A DNA stretch of 64,000 bases, taken from NCBI GenBank assembly GCA_902801165.1, contig CADCHI010000003.1, forward strand, positions 1 through 64,000. The letters run 5' to 3'. This DNA comes from an uncultured Eubacteriales bacterium. Lineage in GTDB: Bacteria; Bacillota; Clostridia; Christensenellales; Aristaeellaceae. Of the stretch, positions 34,658 to 42,475 are shown in pieces. The translations under genes were made by a program, and so were the position numbers. The notes beneath the pieces are model-generated. The model searched no databases. It was not told the origin of the DNA and saw nothing but the letters and a program-made list of their open reading frames with translations. Positions within the stretch are counted from its first letter, which is position 1; the number at the start of each line of letters is the position of its first letter.

Positions 34658-34686
34658 TTGACAAACCCCGCTTCCTGTGGTACGAT
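34658..34686 (+). promoter_or_regulatory. Promoter of rpiB
   Basis: TTGACA (34658-34663), a 17-bp spacer and TACGAT (34681-34686), about 50 bp before the start codon. Confidence 0.85.
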
Positions 34687-34736
34687 TTTGGCAATGACAG
34701 CGCCGCGATCCGGCGCGGACGAAAGGACTGGCTGAT

Positions 34737-35189
34737 ATGAGGATTGCAATCGGAAACGATCACGTGGGCGTTGAACTGAAACAGCATCTCGTGAAGTACC
34801 TCGAGGCCCAGGGCCACGAGGTGGTCAACTTCGGCACGGACGAGACCGCCAGCAACCACTATCCCATCTACGCGGAGAAGGTGGCCAGGGCCGTGCTCTC
34901 CGGCGAGTTCGACAAGGGCATCCTGATCTGCGGCACCGGCCTGGGCATCTCCATCGCCGCCAACAAGATCAAGGGCATCCGCTGCGCGGTGTGCTCCGAG
35001 CCGGTGAGCGCCGAGCTGTCCCGCCAGCACAACAACGCCAACATCGTGGCCATGGGCGCCAGGATGATCGGCCCCGTGATGGCGGAGGCCATCGTGGACA
35101 AGTTCCTGAACACCGAGTTCCTCGGCGGACGCCACCAGCTGCGCGTGGACATGATGACGAAGCTGGAAAACGGCGGAACGCTGGAATAA
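34737..35189 (+). CDS. rpiB: Ribose-5-phosphate isomerase B
   Basis: Interconverts ribulose-5-phosphate and ribose-5-phosphate in the pentose phosphate pathway. The 150-residue RpiB/LacAB fold shows MRIAIGNDHVGVELKQHL, VVNFGTD, the catalytic Cys in LICGTGLGISIAANK, and SRQHNNANIVAMGARMIGP. A related sugar isomerase of the LacA/LacB type is less likely. It has its own promoter. No recognisable terminator follows. Confidence 0.93.
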   Translation: MRIAIGNDHVGVELKQHLVKYLEAQGHEVVNFGTDETASNHYPIYAEKVARAVLSGEFDKGILICGTGLGISIAANKIKGIRCAVCSEPVSAELSRQHNNANIVAMGARMIGPVMAEAIVDKFLNTEFLGGRHQLRVDMMTKLENGGTLE

Positions 35190-35285
35190 TCGGATCGCAA
35201 AATGGGGTTGACAAAAGGCGCGGGATCCACGGCCGACGACAATCGGGCGGGGGTCCCGCGTGGAATTTTGGAGGGAGGCGCGAAG

Positions 35286-35600
35286 ATGTACTGCCAGAAA
35301 TGCAGGCTTCTGTTTGAAGGGCGTTTGTGCCCCAAATGCGGCAAGGACCGGCACGCGCGGGCGCCGGAGGCGTCCGATCCCTGTTTTCTCATCGAGCGGG
35401 GAGAGCCCTGGAGCAGCATGCTCGCTGACGTATTGAAGCAGCACGGCATTCCCGCGATCGTCAGCGGACGCATGGGGGCGGGGCTGGCGACGCGCGTGGG
35501 CTCGTTCCTCGAGAGCAGCAGGTTCTATGTGCGCTATGACGACTATGAGCGCGCCAACGCCATCGTGGATGAACTCTTCGGGGACGACGCGCCGAGGTGA
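35286..35600 (+). CDS. Zinc-ribbon / DUF2007 domain protein
   Basis: A 104-residue protein. Residues 3-20 carry a CxxC...CxxC zinc ribbon (CQKC and CPKC). The remainder, LIERGEPWSSMLADVLKQHGIPAIV to VRYDDYERANAIVDEL, matches the DUF2007 'putative signal transducing protein' fold. The ATG at 35286 has GGAGGGAGG upstream. It ends three bases before the convergent GNAT gene. Confidence 0.85.
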   Translation: MYCQKCRLLFEGRLCPKCGKDRHARAPEASDPCFLIERGEPWSSMLADVLKQHGIPAIVSGRMGAGLATRVGSFLESSRFYVRYDDYERANAIVDELFGDDAPR

Positions 35601-35603
35601 CGG

Positions 35604-36185
35604 CTACTGCCCGCGGCGGGCCTGCGGGGTGTAATCCCTTCGCAGTATCGCGTACAGGTCCACGTCGACATATCTGCCCTTGTTGTACAGTCGCTGCCGC
35701 AGGGTGCCCTCCTTCTGCATGCCGCACTTGCGCATCACCGCGCCGGAGGCGGGGTTGGTGGTCTCGTGCTGAGCCTCGATGCGGTTCAGGTTCATGCTGC
35801 CGAAGCCGTGGGCGATCACCGCCTGGAGGGCCTCGGTCATGATGCCCTGGTTCCAATAGTCCCGGGACAGGGAATAGCCCACCTCGGCGGCGGAGTTGTC
35901 GGACTGGATCCACATGAAGCCGATGGTGCCGATGATCTCGCCGGTCTGCTTGTATTCGATGCCCCAGCTGGCGGGCTCATGGTTGCGGTAGCGGCGCAGC
36001 ATGTAGCGCAGGTAGGCGCGGCTGTCGCTGATGGAGCGGTGCGCCTCCCACAGCACGTGGCGGGCGACCTCGGTGTCGCGGCTGTAGTGGTAGATGTCCG
36101 GGGCGTCGTGCATGGTCAGCTTCCGCAGGCACAGGCGCGGCGTGTTCAGGTCGGGCATGTAGAGATAGCTGTCGGCGTAAATCAT
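35604..36185 (-). CDS. GNAT acetyltransferase, RimJ/RimL type
   Basis: A 193-residue acetyltransferase of the ribosomal-protein/Ala acetylation group. Features are LNTPRLCLRKLTMHDAPDIYHYSRDTEVARHVLWEAH at the N-terminus, AEVGYSLSRDYWNQGIMTEALQAVIAHGF (acetyl-CoA binding) and NPASGAVMRKCGMQKEGTLRQRLYNKGRYVDVDLYA. The real target is unknown. It lies downstream of the NUDIX gene with a 16-bp gap, so the two are likely one operon. Confidence 0.92.
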   Translation of the reverse strand: MIYADSYLYMPDLNTPRLCLRKLTMHDAPDIYHYSRDTEVARHVLWEAHRSISDSRAYLRYMLRRYRNHEPASWGIEYKQTGEIIGTIGFMWIQSDNSAAEVGYSLSRDYWNQGIMTEALQAVIAHGFGSMNLNRIEAQHETTNPASGAVMRKCGMQKEGTLRQRLYNKGRYVDVDLYAILRRDYTPQARRGQ

Positions 36186-36201
36186 GGGGGCGCCTCCCGG
36201 C

Positions 36202-36759
36202 TCAGCCGTTGATGATTTGGTTGGCCATCATCGTGGCGCAGATCGTCTTTCCGTCCACGACCTCGCCGCTCATGATCCGCTGCACCAGCTCCGACAGGGG
36301 CATGCGCACCACGTTCAGGAACTCGTCCTCGTCGGGGTGGCGTTCCCCGGCGGACAGGTCCCGGGCCAGGTACAGGGAGATGCGCTCGTCGGTGAAGCCT
36401 GGCGTGGTGAGCAGGTCGGTCAGGTACGTCCAGCTGGCGGCGACGAGGCCGGTCTCCTCCTCCAGCTCCCGCTTGGCGGCCTCCAGCCGATCCTCGCCGG
36501 CGTAGTCCAGCTTGCCCGCGGGGACCTCCAACAGCACCTTGCCGACGGGGGAGCGGAACTGCCGGACCAGCCACACGTTGCCGTCGGCGTCCACCGGCAG
36601 CACGGCGGAGGCCCCGATGTGGCGGGCCACCTCCCGCGGGGCGGTCTTGCCGTTGGGCAGGCGGTTGGTCAGGTGGTCGATGTGGAGAATCAGGCCGTCG
36701 AACACGCGCTTGCTGTCGACGGTGGTCTCGGTGATGGCGGCGATGCTGTCCTGGTTCAT
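36202..36759 (-). CDS. NUDIX hydrolase, probable ADP-ribose pyrophosphatase
   Basis: A 185-residue hydrolase. The NUDIX box is read in LEVPAGKLDYAGEDRLEAAKRELEEETG, with the catalytic REL-EEETG core and one extra residue in the first loop. TPGFTDERISLYLARDL matches ADP-ribose pyrophosphatases of Bacillota. It hydrolyses ADP-ribose to AMP and ribose-5-phosphate. It is divergent from a P-loop protein gene. Confidence 0.92.
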   Translation of the reverse strand: MNQDSIAAITETTVDSKRVFDGLILHIDHLTNRLPNGKTAPREVARHIGASAVLPVDADGNVWLVRQFRSPVGKVLLEVPAGKLDYAGEDRLEAAKRELEEETGLVAASWTYLTDLLTTPGFTDERISLYLARDLSAGERHPDEDEFLNVVRMPLSELVQRIMSGEVVDGKTICATMMANQIING

Positions 36760-36876
36760 GAGGATCCCTCCGTGTATAAAGCTGACGTATTATTCGACCG
36801 GATTGCCGTAAATTCCTGCCGGCGGCGCGGAAAAATATGCGCCTGCCATCCAAGGAAAAATGTGCGGGCCCTTAAC

Positions 36877-36905
36877 TTGTTTTTTTGGCGGTTCTATAGT
36901 ATAAT
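36877..36905 (+). promoter_or_regulatory. Promoter of the P-loop protein gene
   Basis: TTGTTT (36877-36882), a 17-bp spacer and TATAAT (36900-36905), about 40 bp before the start codon. Confidence 0.75.
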
Positions 36906-36945
36906 GATAGTGACCCTACCTGAATATAAAAAGGAGAGGATTGAC

Positions 36946-37371
36946 ATGATAAAAGTGATTCTGGGCGACAAGGGCAGCGGAAAGACCAAGCGCCTGATCG
37001 ACCTGACCAACGACGCGCTCAAGAGTGAGCACGGCAATATTATCTTCATTGATGACGATAAGCGCTATATGTACGACCTGCGGCATGAGATCCGCTTCGT
37101 GGACGCCAGCGAATACGCCGCGGCCTACAAGTGCAGCGCGCACGAGTTCCTCGCCTTCCTCAGCGGCATGCTGTCCGCCGACTTTGACCTGTCCCTGATC
37201 GCCGTGGACGCCTTCAAGAAGCTGGTCAAGACGCCCCTGGACGACATCGAGATGGAGGAGTTCTTCGAGAAGCTGGAGCGTCTCTCCCAGGCGCACCATT
37301 GCAGCTTCGTGCTCTCCATCAGCGTGACCGAGGACGAAGTGCCGGAGTTCATCCGGAAGTACACGGTTTGA
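36946..37371 (+). CDS. Small P-loop ATP-binding protein
   Basis: A 141-residue protein with Walker A GDKGSGKTKRL at residues 6-16 and an acidic strand end at LSLIAVDAF that could be Walker B. The remainder is helical (MEEFFEKLERLSQAHHCSF). It resembles small Clostridia proteins often labelled 'ATP-binding' or 'twitching motility PilT-like', but it has no PilT motifs. The role is unknown. The ATG at 36946 follows AAAGGAGAGG. Its stop codon overlaps the next start. Confidence 0.85.
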   Translation: MIKVILGDKGSGKTKRLIDLTNDALKSEHGNIIFIDDDKRYMYDLRHEIRFVDASEYAAAYKCSAHEFLAFLSGMLSADFDLSLIAVDAFKKLVKTPLDDIEMEEFFEKLERLSQAHHCSFVLSISVTEDEVPEFIRKYTV

Positions 37372-37688
37372 GTACGAGAAGGCGCAGGCGGCGCGAACCG
37401 TCTCCACGGCTGATCGGCCTGATACTGGCCGCGGCGCTGTCCGTGGCGCTGCTGATCGTCCTGGGACGCGGCGTCCTGGGCCTGCTGAACGGCGCGCGCG
37501 GCGCGTCGGAACCGGACCCGATGTTTGCCGAGGAGGCCGCCCGTGAGACCCGTCCCCCGGAGCTGGACGAGAACGGCGTGCCCATCGACCCGAACGAGGA
37601 CCCCTCGCTCAATTGGACCTATGAGGAGCAGACCCCGGTGGACATGACCGCCGAGGAACTCTCCCGGGAGGAAGCCGCCGCGCATTGA
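37368..37688 (+). CDS. Small single-span membrane protein
   Basis: A 106-residue product with a basic N-terminus (STRRRRRREPSPR), one membrane span (LIGLILAAALSVALLIVLGRGVLGLL) and an acidic, proline-rich external tail. The TTG start overlaps the P-loop gene stop (TTGA) and has only a weak ribosome site, so translation is probably coupled. No family is recognised. Confidence 0.65.
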   Translation: MSTRRRRRREPSPRLIGLILAAALSVALLIVLGRGVLGLLNGARGASEPDPMFAEEAARETRPPELDENGVPIDPNEDPSLNWTYEEQTPVDMTAEELSREEAAAH

Positions 37689-37719
37689 CCGCAGGTTCAT
37701 GGCACATAAGGATATCGAC

Positions 37720-37754
37720 CCCCCGCTTCGCATAGGATTGCTGTGAAGCGGGGG
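37720..37754 (+). promoter_or_regulatory. Hairpin enclosing the ribosome site of the YkvI-like gene
   Basis: CCCCCGCTTC pairs perfectly with GAAGCGGGGG across a 15-nt loop and is followed by ATTATT then ATG. The right arm holds the GGGGG that would serve as ribosome site, so the hairpin could act as a terminator for the upstream gene, a translational switch, or both. Confidence 0.6.
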
Positions 37755-37760
37755 ATTATT

Positions 37761-38645
37761 ATGCGCAAAATGGGAATCGACGGCGGCCGGAGGGCTGCGC
37801 TTGCGTCGCTGGCCGCCGTCGCGGGCACCGGATTTGCCTCCGGGCGGGAGCTGACGGCGTTCTTCGCCCAGTTGGGGCGCTGCGCCTGGCTGTCCGCAGC
37901 CGTCGCGTCGGCCTTCTTCGGGCTTGCGACGGGGCTGCTGTGCCGGTGGGCCCGCCGCTGTGGTGCCGCCGCCCCGGAGGAAGCGGCCCGGGAACTGGGG
38001 CCCGCGGCGCGGCGTGCCGTATTGGCGCTGCATAGGCTGCTGCTGGCTTTGGTGTCCGCCGCGATGCTGGCGGGGGCCGCGCGGCTGGGAGCCCTGGCGC
38101 TGCCCATGCGCCTCGGCTGGCTGTGGGGCCTGCTGGCGGCGCTCCTTGCGGCGCTGCTGGTCAACCTGGGGAGGCTCCGGGCGATGCCCTGGATGGGCGC
38201 GCTGGCCCTCGTCGCGGGTATTATATGGTATGGGGCGCTGGCCCTTGATCCCAGTCCGACGCGGATCTTCCTGCCGGGGGAGACGGTTCTGGCGCTGGAG
38301 GACTCCGTGCCGGCAGCGCTGGCGCTGGGGCTGCTCTACGGGGCGATGAACGCCTGCGTGGCGGCGCCCGCGGCGCTCCGCTTTTTCGGCGGCGCAGGAC
38401 GGCCCCTGCGGGTGGGGGCGGCGTCCGGCGGGATACTCTTTGCCGTGCTGTCCGCGGCCCTGGCGGCGCTCAACCGGGGTGGCAGGGCGCTGCTGGCCCA
38501 GGCGATGCCGGAGGTGCTCCTGGCCGCCCGATGGGGCCTCGCGGGCTTCTGGCTCTGCACGGGATTTGCCTTTTTCTGCGCCTGCTGCACGCTGTCCGCG
38601 GCCCTGGCGGGGCTGCTGCCGGCGGCGCGAAAATGTCGATGTTAA
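37761..38645 (+). CDS. YkvI-like membrane protein
   Basis: A 294-residue integral membrane protein with about nine or ten spans. The N-terminal AVAGTGFASGRELTAFFAQLG matches the GxGFASGxE pattern of the YkvI family (distant amino acid/APC-like transporters, often near sporulation genes). YGAMNACVAAPAALRFFG is a second conserved-type segment. Very rich in Ala, Leu and Gly. A GTG at 37743 would add six residues, but it lies inside the hairpin, and the ATG at 37761 is preferred. The substrate is unknown. Confidence 0.75.
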   Translation: MRKMGIDGGRRAALASLAAVAGTGFASGRELTAFFAQLGRCAWLSAAVASAFFGLATGLLCRWARRCGAAAPEEAARELGPAARRAVLALHRLLLALVSAAMLAGAARLGALALPMRLGWLWGLLAALLAALLVNLGRLRAMPWMGALALVAGIIWYGALALDPSPTRIFLPGETVLALEDSVPAALALGLLYGAMNACVAAPAALRFFGGAGRPLRVGAASGGILFAVLSAALAALNRGGRALLAQAMPEVLLAARWGLAGFWLCTGFAFFCACCTLSAALAGLLPAARKCRC

Positions 38646-38671
38646 ATGTTCAAAACAGCCCTCGAAAACGG

Positions 38672-38700
38672 TTGACGCAAGGCAAATAATTGGATATAAT
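38672..38700 (+). promoter_or_regulatory. Promoter of rplM-rpsI
   Basis: TTGACG (38672-38677), a 17-bp spacer and TATAAT (38695-38700), giving a leader of about 165 nt. Confidence 0.9.
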
Positions 38701-38706
38701 ACATCT

Positions 38707-38870
38707 TGTGTCAATACGCTCACTAGCCCCGGGCAATGACATGTTTGCGAAGGTACTGACCACACCTGGCGCAAGAGCATTGATCTGCAAGATTGGCGGA
38801 ACGGCCGGTTTACGGCGGTTCTGCGGGCCGGCGGTTTGCGCCGGCGATCGAAATTGGAGGGAGTTTACTC
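38707..38870 (+). promoter_or_regulatory. Structured 5' leader of rplM, candidate ribosomal protein leader
   Basis: The untranslated leader can close a long-range helix (38766-38774 with 38836-38844: CTGGCGCAA/TTGCGCCGG) around further GC stems such as GCGGAAC/GTTCTGC. L13 leaders are known in Bacillota at exactly this place. I identify it by position and foldability, not by a recognised motif. Confidence 0.5.
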
Positions 38871-39299
38871 GTGAGTACTTATATGGCGAATCCCCAGAAC
38901 GTCGAGCGTAAGTGGTACGTCATCGACGCAGAGGGCATGGTATTCGGCCGCCTGGCTTCCCAGGTCGCTTCCATGCTGCGCGGCAAGCACAAGCCCACCT
39001 TCACGCCTCACTGTGATTGTGGCGACTATATCATCGTTGTCAACGCCGATAAGCTGGTGTTGACCGGCAAGAAGCTGGACAACAAGGTTTATCGCTATCA
39101 TACCGGTTATCCGGGCGGACTGAAGGAAGTTCCCTATCGCAAGCTGATGGCCAAGAAGAGCGAGTTCGCGTTCCGTGAGGCCGTTCGCCGCATGCTGCCC
39201 AAGGGCCCCCTGGGCTACGCGATGGCCAAGAAGCTGTTCGTGTACGCCGGTCCGGAGCACAACCACCAGGCCCAGAAGCCCGAAGAGCTGAAGCTGTAA
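38871..39299 (+). CDS. rplM: 50S ribosomal protein L13
   Basis: A 142-residue large-subunit protein. The N-terminus [22 protein letters not shown] and the motifs [17 protein letters not shown] and [27 protein letters not shown] are family signatures. The start is a GTG at 38871 with GGAGGGAG 7 bases upstream. The in-frame ATG five codons on would cut the conserved N-terminus. Co-transcribed with rpsI, the usual bacterial pair. Confidence 0.98.
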   Translation: MSTYMANPQNVERKWYVIDAEGMVFGRLASQVASMLRGKHKPTFTPHCDCGDYIIVVNADKLVLTGKKLDNKVYRYHTGYPGGLKEVPYRKLMAKKSEFAFREAVRRMLPKGPLGYAMAKKLFVYAGPEHNHQAQKPEELKL

Positions 39300-39318
39300 T
39301 AGGGAGGAGGACGAAATC

Positions 39319-39711
39319 ATGAGTAATGTTTGTTTCCATGCTGTCGGCAGAAGGAAAAAGGCGATCGCCCGCGTTCGTCTGATCCCCGGTGAGGGCAACA
39401 TCACCGTCAACAAGCGCAACCTGGACGAGTACTTTGGCTATGAGACCCTGAAGACCGTGGTCCGTCAGCCCCTGGTGCTCACCGAGACCCTCGGCAAGTT
39501 TGACGTCGTCGTCAACTGCAAGGGCGGCGGCTTTACCGGCCAGGCCGGTGCCATCCGTCATGGCATCGCCCGCGCGCTGGTCAAGGCGGACGCCGATCTG
39601 AAGCCCGCCATCAAGAAGGCCGGCTATCTGACCCGCGACCCGCGCATGAAGGAGCGCAAGAAGTACGGCCTGAAGGCTGCCCGTCGTGCGCCTCAGTTCT
39701 CCAAGCGCTAA
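39319..39711 (+). CDS. rpsI: 30S ribosomal protein S9
   Basis: A 130-residue small-subunit protein with the N-terminal [43 protein letters not shown] and the C-terminal [25 protein letters not shown] tail that reaches the ribosomal P site. The RBS is AGGGAGGAGG. A strong terminator follows. Confidence 0.98.
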   Translation: MSNVCFHAVGRRKKAIARVRLIPGEGNITVNKRNLDEYFGYETLKTVVRQPLVLTETLGKFDVVVNCKGGGFTGQAGAIRHGIARALVKADADLKPAIKKAGYLTRDPRMKERKKYGLKAARRAPQFSKR

Positions 39712-39726
39712 TATCGCCAGAATTAT

Positions 39727-39766
39727 GGGCCTTTCACCGCTGCACGCAGTGAAGGGCCCGTTTTTT
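39727..39766 (+). terminator. Terminator of rplM-rpsI
   Basis: GGGCCTTTCAC pairs with GTGAAGGGCCC (one T-G pair) across an 11-nt loop and is followed by G and six T. Confidence 0.93.
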
Positions 39767-40046
39767 GTTGGGCGAGATCGTCCGCCGGCTGGCGGACAGC
39801 GAGCCCGGAGATCCCCCTCCGCAAGGGCTGAACGCGGCGCGCGGGGATGGACGGAACCGGGCGCGCCGTGATATAATGAGGGTATGAATACAGATGCTCC
39901 CGCGCCAACGGCCCGGGAGTGTGGCAGCCGCGCGCCGAAGCCGCGTCGCGCGCTGGCACAGGGGGAAGCGCGCCCGATTCCGGTTGACAGCCGGAAGCGC
40001 GCACACAGAAGGCGGCCTCGGGCCGCGAGGATGGGGAGGATGCGGT
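39767..40046. other. Intergenic region before the tyrosine phosphatase gene
   Basis: A TATAAT near 39872 is a possible -10 with a poor -35. The rest is GC-rich with several self-complementary GCGCGC stretches and open in several frames. I see no convincing gene. Confidence 0.35.
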
Positions 40047-40781
40047 GTGATACCGATACAGCTGGATACCGTGCGCAACATACGCGATCTCGGCGGAACC
40101 TTGGCGGCAGGCGGGCGGCGCATACGCCCGGGCTGCCTGATCCGCTCGGCCCACCTCGCCGAGGCCTCGGAGCCGGACCTGCTTCGCCTGCGCCGGGAGC
40201 ACCGGCTCCGCACGGTGATCGACCTGCGCACCGATCAGGAGCGGCTGGAGAAGCCCGACCGCGCCGAGGGGCTGGAGGTCATCGCCTGCACCCTGATCGA
40301 GCGGCTGGCGGGCATCACCCATGAACGCCGGGACGAGCCCGCGCGCCTGCCCGACATGGCCCAGCTCTATCGCCAGATGATGACGAATCCCGTGGGCGTG
40401 GCGGGCTTCCGCACTGTGCTGAGGGACATCTTCGCCCACGACTACGACCGGGGCTCCGTGCTCTGGCACTGCACCGAGGGCAAGGACCGCTGCGGCATGA
40501 CCGCGGCGCTGGTGCTGGAGGCCCTGGGCGTGGACCGGGAGGCCATCCTGGCCGACTATCTGGAGACGAATCGGGTCAGCCTGCGCCGCGCCCAGGCGAT
40601 CTACGACCGCCTTGTGCCCGACCACGGAGAGACCTTCGCCCGCAGCGTCTACCAGGCTTTCATCGCCGACGAGCGCTACATCCGCGCGGCCTGGGAGGCC
40701 ATGGGGGAGGACTACATCGGCGGCACGCTGGGCATCGCCCGGGCCGAGGTGGAGGCCTTCCGGGAAAAGGTGCTGGACTGA
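40047..40781 (+). CDS. Tyrosine-protein phosphatase (Y_phosphatase3 type)
   Basis: A 244-residue phosphatase. The P-loop LWHCTEGKDRCGMTAALVLEALG carries the C-x5-R catalytic loop (family HCxxGKDRTG). The N-terminal VRNIRDLGGTLAAGGRRIRPGCLIRSAHLA and IDLRTDQERLEKPDR are typical of this bacterial family. The substrate may be phosphotyrosine or a phosphoinositide-like compound. The GTG at 40047 with GGGGAGG is the likely start. The open frame continues upstream without homology features. Confidence 0.88.
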   Translation: MIPIQLDTVRNIRDLGGTLAAGGRRIRPGCLIRSAHLAEASEPDLLRLRREHRLRTVIDLRTDQERLEKPDRAEGLEVIACTLIERLAGITHERRDEPARLPDMAQLYRQMMTNPVGVAGFRTVLRDIFAHDYDRGSVLWHCTEGKDRCGMTAALVLEALGVDREAILADYLETNRVSLRRAQAIYDRLVPDHGETFARSVYQAFIADERYIRAAWEAMGEDYIGGTLGIARAEVEAFREKVLD

Positions 40782-40857
40782 GCGGCATCGCCACCGCCAT
40801 CTGGAAACCGCGCGAAAGTACGGGACTGCTGTCGCCGGCCCGCCGACGGTCCTGGCT

Positions 40858-41379
40858 TTAGAAGAAGAAGCCGAACAGGCCGAAGCGCAGCAGCGTCAGC
40901 AGGAAGCGGAACATCAGCAGGCCGCCCACCACCCGCAGGAGGCTGCGGAAGGGCCGGACGATGGCGCTGGAGCGGCGGGCTTCGCCGTTTGCGGCATTCT
41001 GCCACGCGTTCCCGGCGTCCGCGCCGGAGGTCCAGGTGTACTGCCACTTGTACCCGCCGAAGGGGTCCGCGCCGTACTGACCGTAGGGGTTTGAACCGTA
41101 TGTGCCGTATGGACCGTAGCTGCCCGCGCCGTACCGCCTGCCGGCGTTGGCGCCTTGATTGCCGCCGCCGGGATAGCTTCGCTGGCTCGTGCGGTACTTT
41201 TCGGGGTTGCAGAGCATGTCGTAGGCCGCGTTGATCTGCTGCATTCGCTCGGTGGCATGGGGATCGCCGGGATGCAGGTCGGGGTGGTTCTCCTTGGCCT
41301 TTTTGCGATAGGCGCGCCGGATCTCCTCCCTGCTCGCGCCTTCGGAAACGCCCAGAATCTCATAGGGATTGGTGATCAT
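40858..41379 (-). CDS. J-domain (DnaJ-like) protein with membrane-type C-terminus
   Basis: A 173-residue protein. Residues 3-66 are a J domain (NPYEILGVSEGASREEIRRAYRKKAKENHPDLHPG) with the HPD motif that stimulates DnaK. A low-complexity Gly/Tyr linker (YGPYGTYGSNPYGQYG) follows, and the last 30 residues are a hydrophobic segment ending GLFGFFF, so it is probably membrane-anchored at its C-terminus. The ATG at 41379 has GGAGGGAG upstream. Confidence 0.88.
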   Translation of the reverse strand: MITNPYEILGVSEGASREEIRRAYRKKAKENHPDLHPGDPHATERMQQINAAYDMLCNPEKYRTSQRSYPGGGNQGANAGRRYGAGSYGPYGTYGSNPYGQYGADPFGGYKWQYTWTSGADAGNAWQNAANGEARRSSAIVRPFRSLLRVVGGLLMFRFLLTLLRFGLFGFFF

Positions 41380-41544
41380 CTTTCTCCCTCCTTTGGAGGC
41401 GTCGTTCGCGGGCTTCGGCCCGCGCTTTGCTTGCATTATAAGTACAACGCTTGAATCAGCCTTGAATTTCGCGTTGCGATGATTATGGCAGAGGAATAAC
41501 AACTGAATATGAACGGCGGGACGGCCTGTGCCGGCAAGTACAGG

Positions 41545-41573
41545 TTTACATTCCCACCGTTTTTTGGTATACT
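41545..41573 (+). promoter_or_regulatory. Promoter of the isomerase-pectinesterase-alr-ldcA operon
   Basis: TTTACA (41545-41550), a 17-bp spacer and TATACT (41568-41573), 48 bp before the first start codon. Confidence 0.85.
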
Positions 41574-41620
41574 TTCGCCAGAGCGTGCCCGGCTGAGGCC
41601 GGGCGGAGGAGGACGATGAC

Positions 41621-42475
41621 ATGAACATTGGCATTCGACTGCACGACACCGCGCCGGGAACCCTGGGCCAGCGGCTGGGCTTTGCCCGCAGCCAGGGCTT
41701 TTCCTGCGTTCACCTGGCACTGAGCAAGGTGCTCCCCGATTTCAAGATGGCGGATGCGCCGCAGAAGCTGGACGCGGCCCTGGCGGCGCAGGTGCGCGGG
41801 GAGCTGGAGGCCCACGGCATAGGCTGCGCGGTGCTGGGCTGCTACCTGAGCCTGACCTGTCGGGACGAGGAGGAGCTGCGCCGCACCCAGGAGATCTACA
41901 AGGCCCATCTGCGCTTCAGCCGCATGATCGGCGCGGGCGTGGTGGGCACGGAGACGCCCGTGGCGGCCTCCGCCGGGATGAGCGCCAAGGAGATCGCTTC
42001 GGACGAGGCGCTGGAGCTGTTCGTCCGCTGCGCCGCGCCCGTGGTCCGCTGTGCCGAGGAGGAGGGCGCGATACTGGCCATCGAGCCGGTGTGTTCCTAC
42101 GTCGTGTCCACCGCCGAGCGGGCCGAGCAGGCGCTGGAGGCGCTGAAGTCTGACAGCGTGCGGATCATACTGGACCCGGTGAACCTGCTGTACAGCGATA
42201 TGGTCGACCGCGCCGAGGCGGTGTTTGAGGACGCCGTCCGCCGCCTGGGGGACCGGGTGAGCGTGGTGCACATGAAGGATTACGTGGAGGCGCCGGAGCA
42301 GCCCAGGCCCGGCTTCATCGCCAGCGGCGAGGGCAGAATGCACTATCGCGCGGTGCTGGACCTGGCCAGGCGGAGGAACCTGCCCGTCACGCTGGAGAAC
42401 ACGACGCCCCGGAACGCGGAGGCGGCGCGGCTGTTCCTGGAGCGCATAGCGGCGGAAACGGAGGCGGCGCGATGA
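41621..42475 (+). CDS. Sugar phosphate isomerase/epimerase (xylose isomerase-like TIM barrel)
   Basis: A 284-residue AP-endonuclease-2 fold protein. It starts MNIGIRLHDTAPGTLGQRLGFARSQGF, with metal-ligand candidates in LAIEPVCSYVVST (Glu), IILDPVNLL (Asp), VVHMKDYV (His, Asp) and VTLENTTPRN (Glu). The substrate is unknown. Its four-base overlap with a pectinesterase gene suggests a role in processing pectin- or uronate-derived sugars. The RBS is CGGAGGAGG. Confidence 0.88.
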   Translation: MNIGIRLHDTAPGTLGQRLGFARSQGFSCVHLALSKVLPDFKMADAPQKLDAALAAQVRGELEAHGIGCAVLGCYLSLTCRDEEELRRTQEIYKAHLRFSRMIGAGVVGTETPVAASAGMSAKEIASDEALELFVRCAAPVVRCAEEEGAILAIEPVCSYVVSTAERAEQALEALKSDSVRIILDPVNLLYSDMVDRAEAVFEDAVRRLGDRVSVVHMKDYVEAPEQPRPGFIASGEGRMHYRAVLDLARRRNLPVTLENTTPRNAEAARLFLERIAAETEAAR

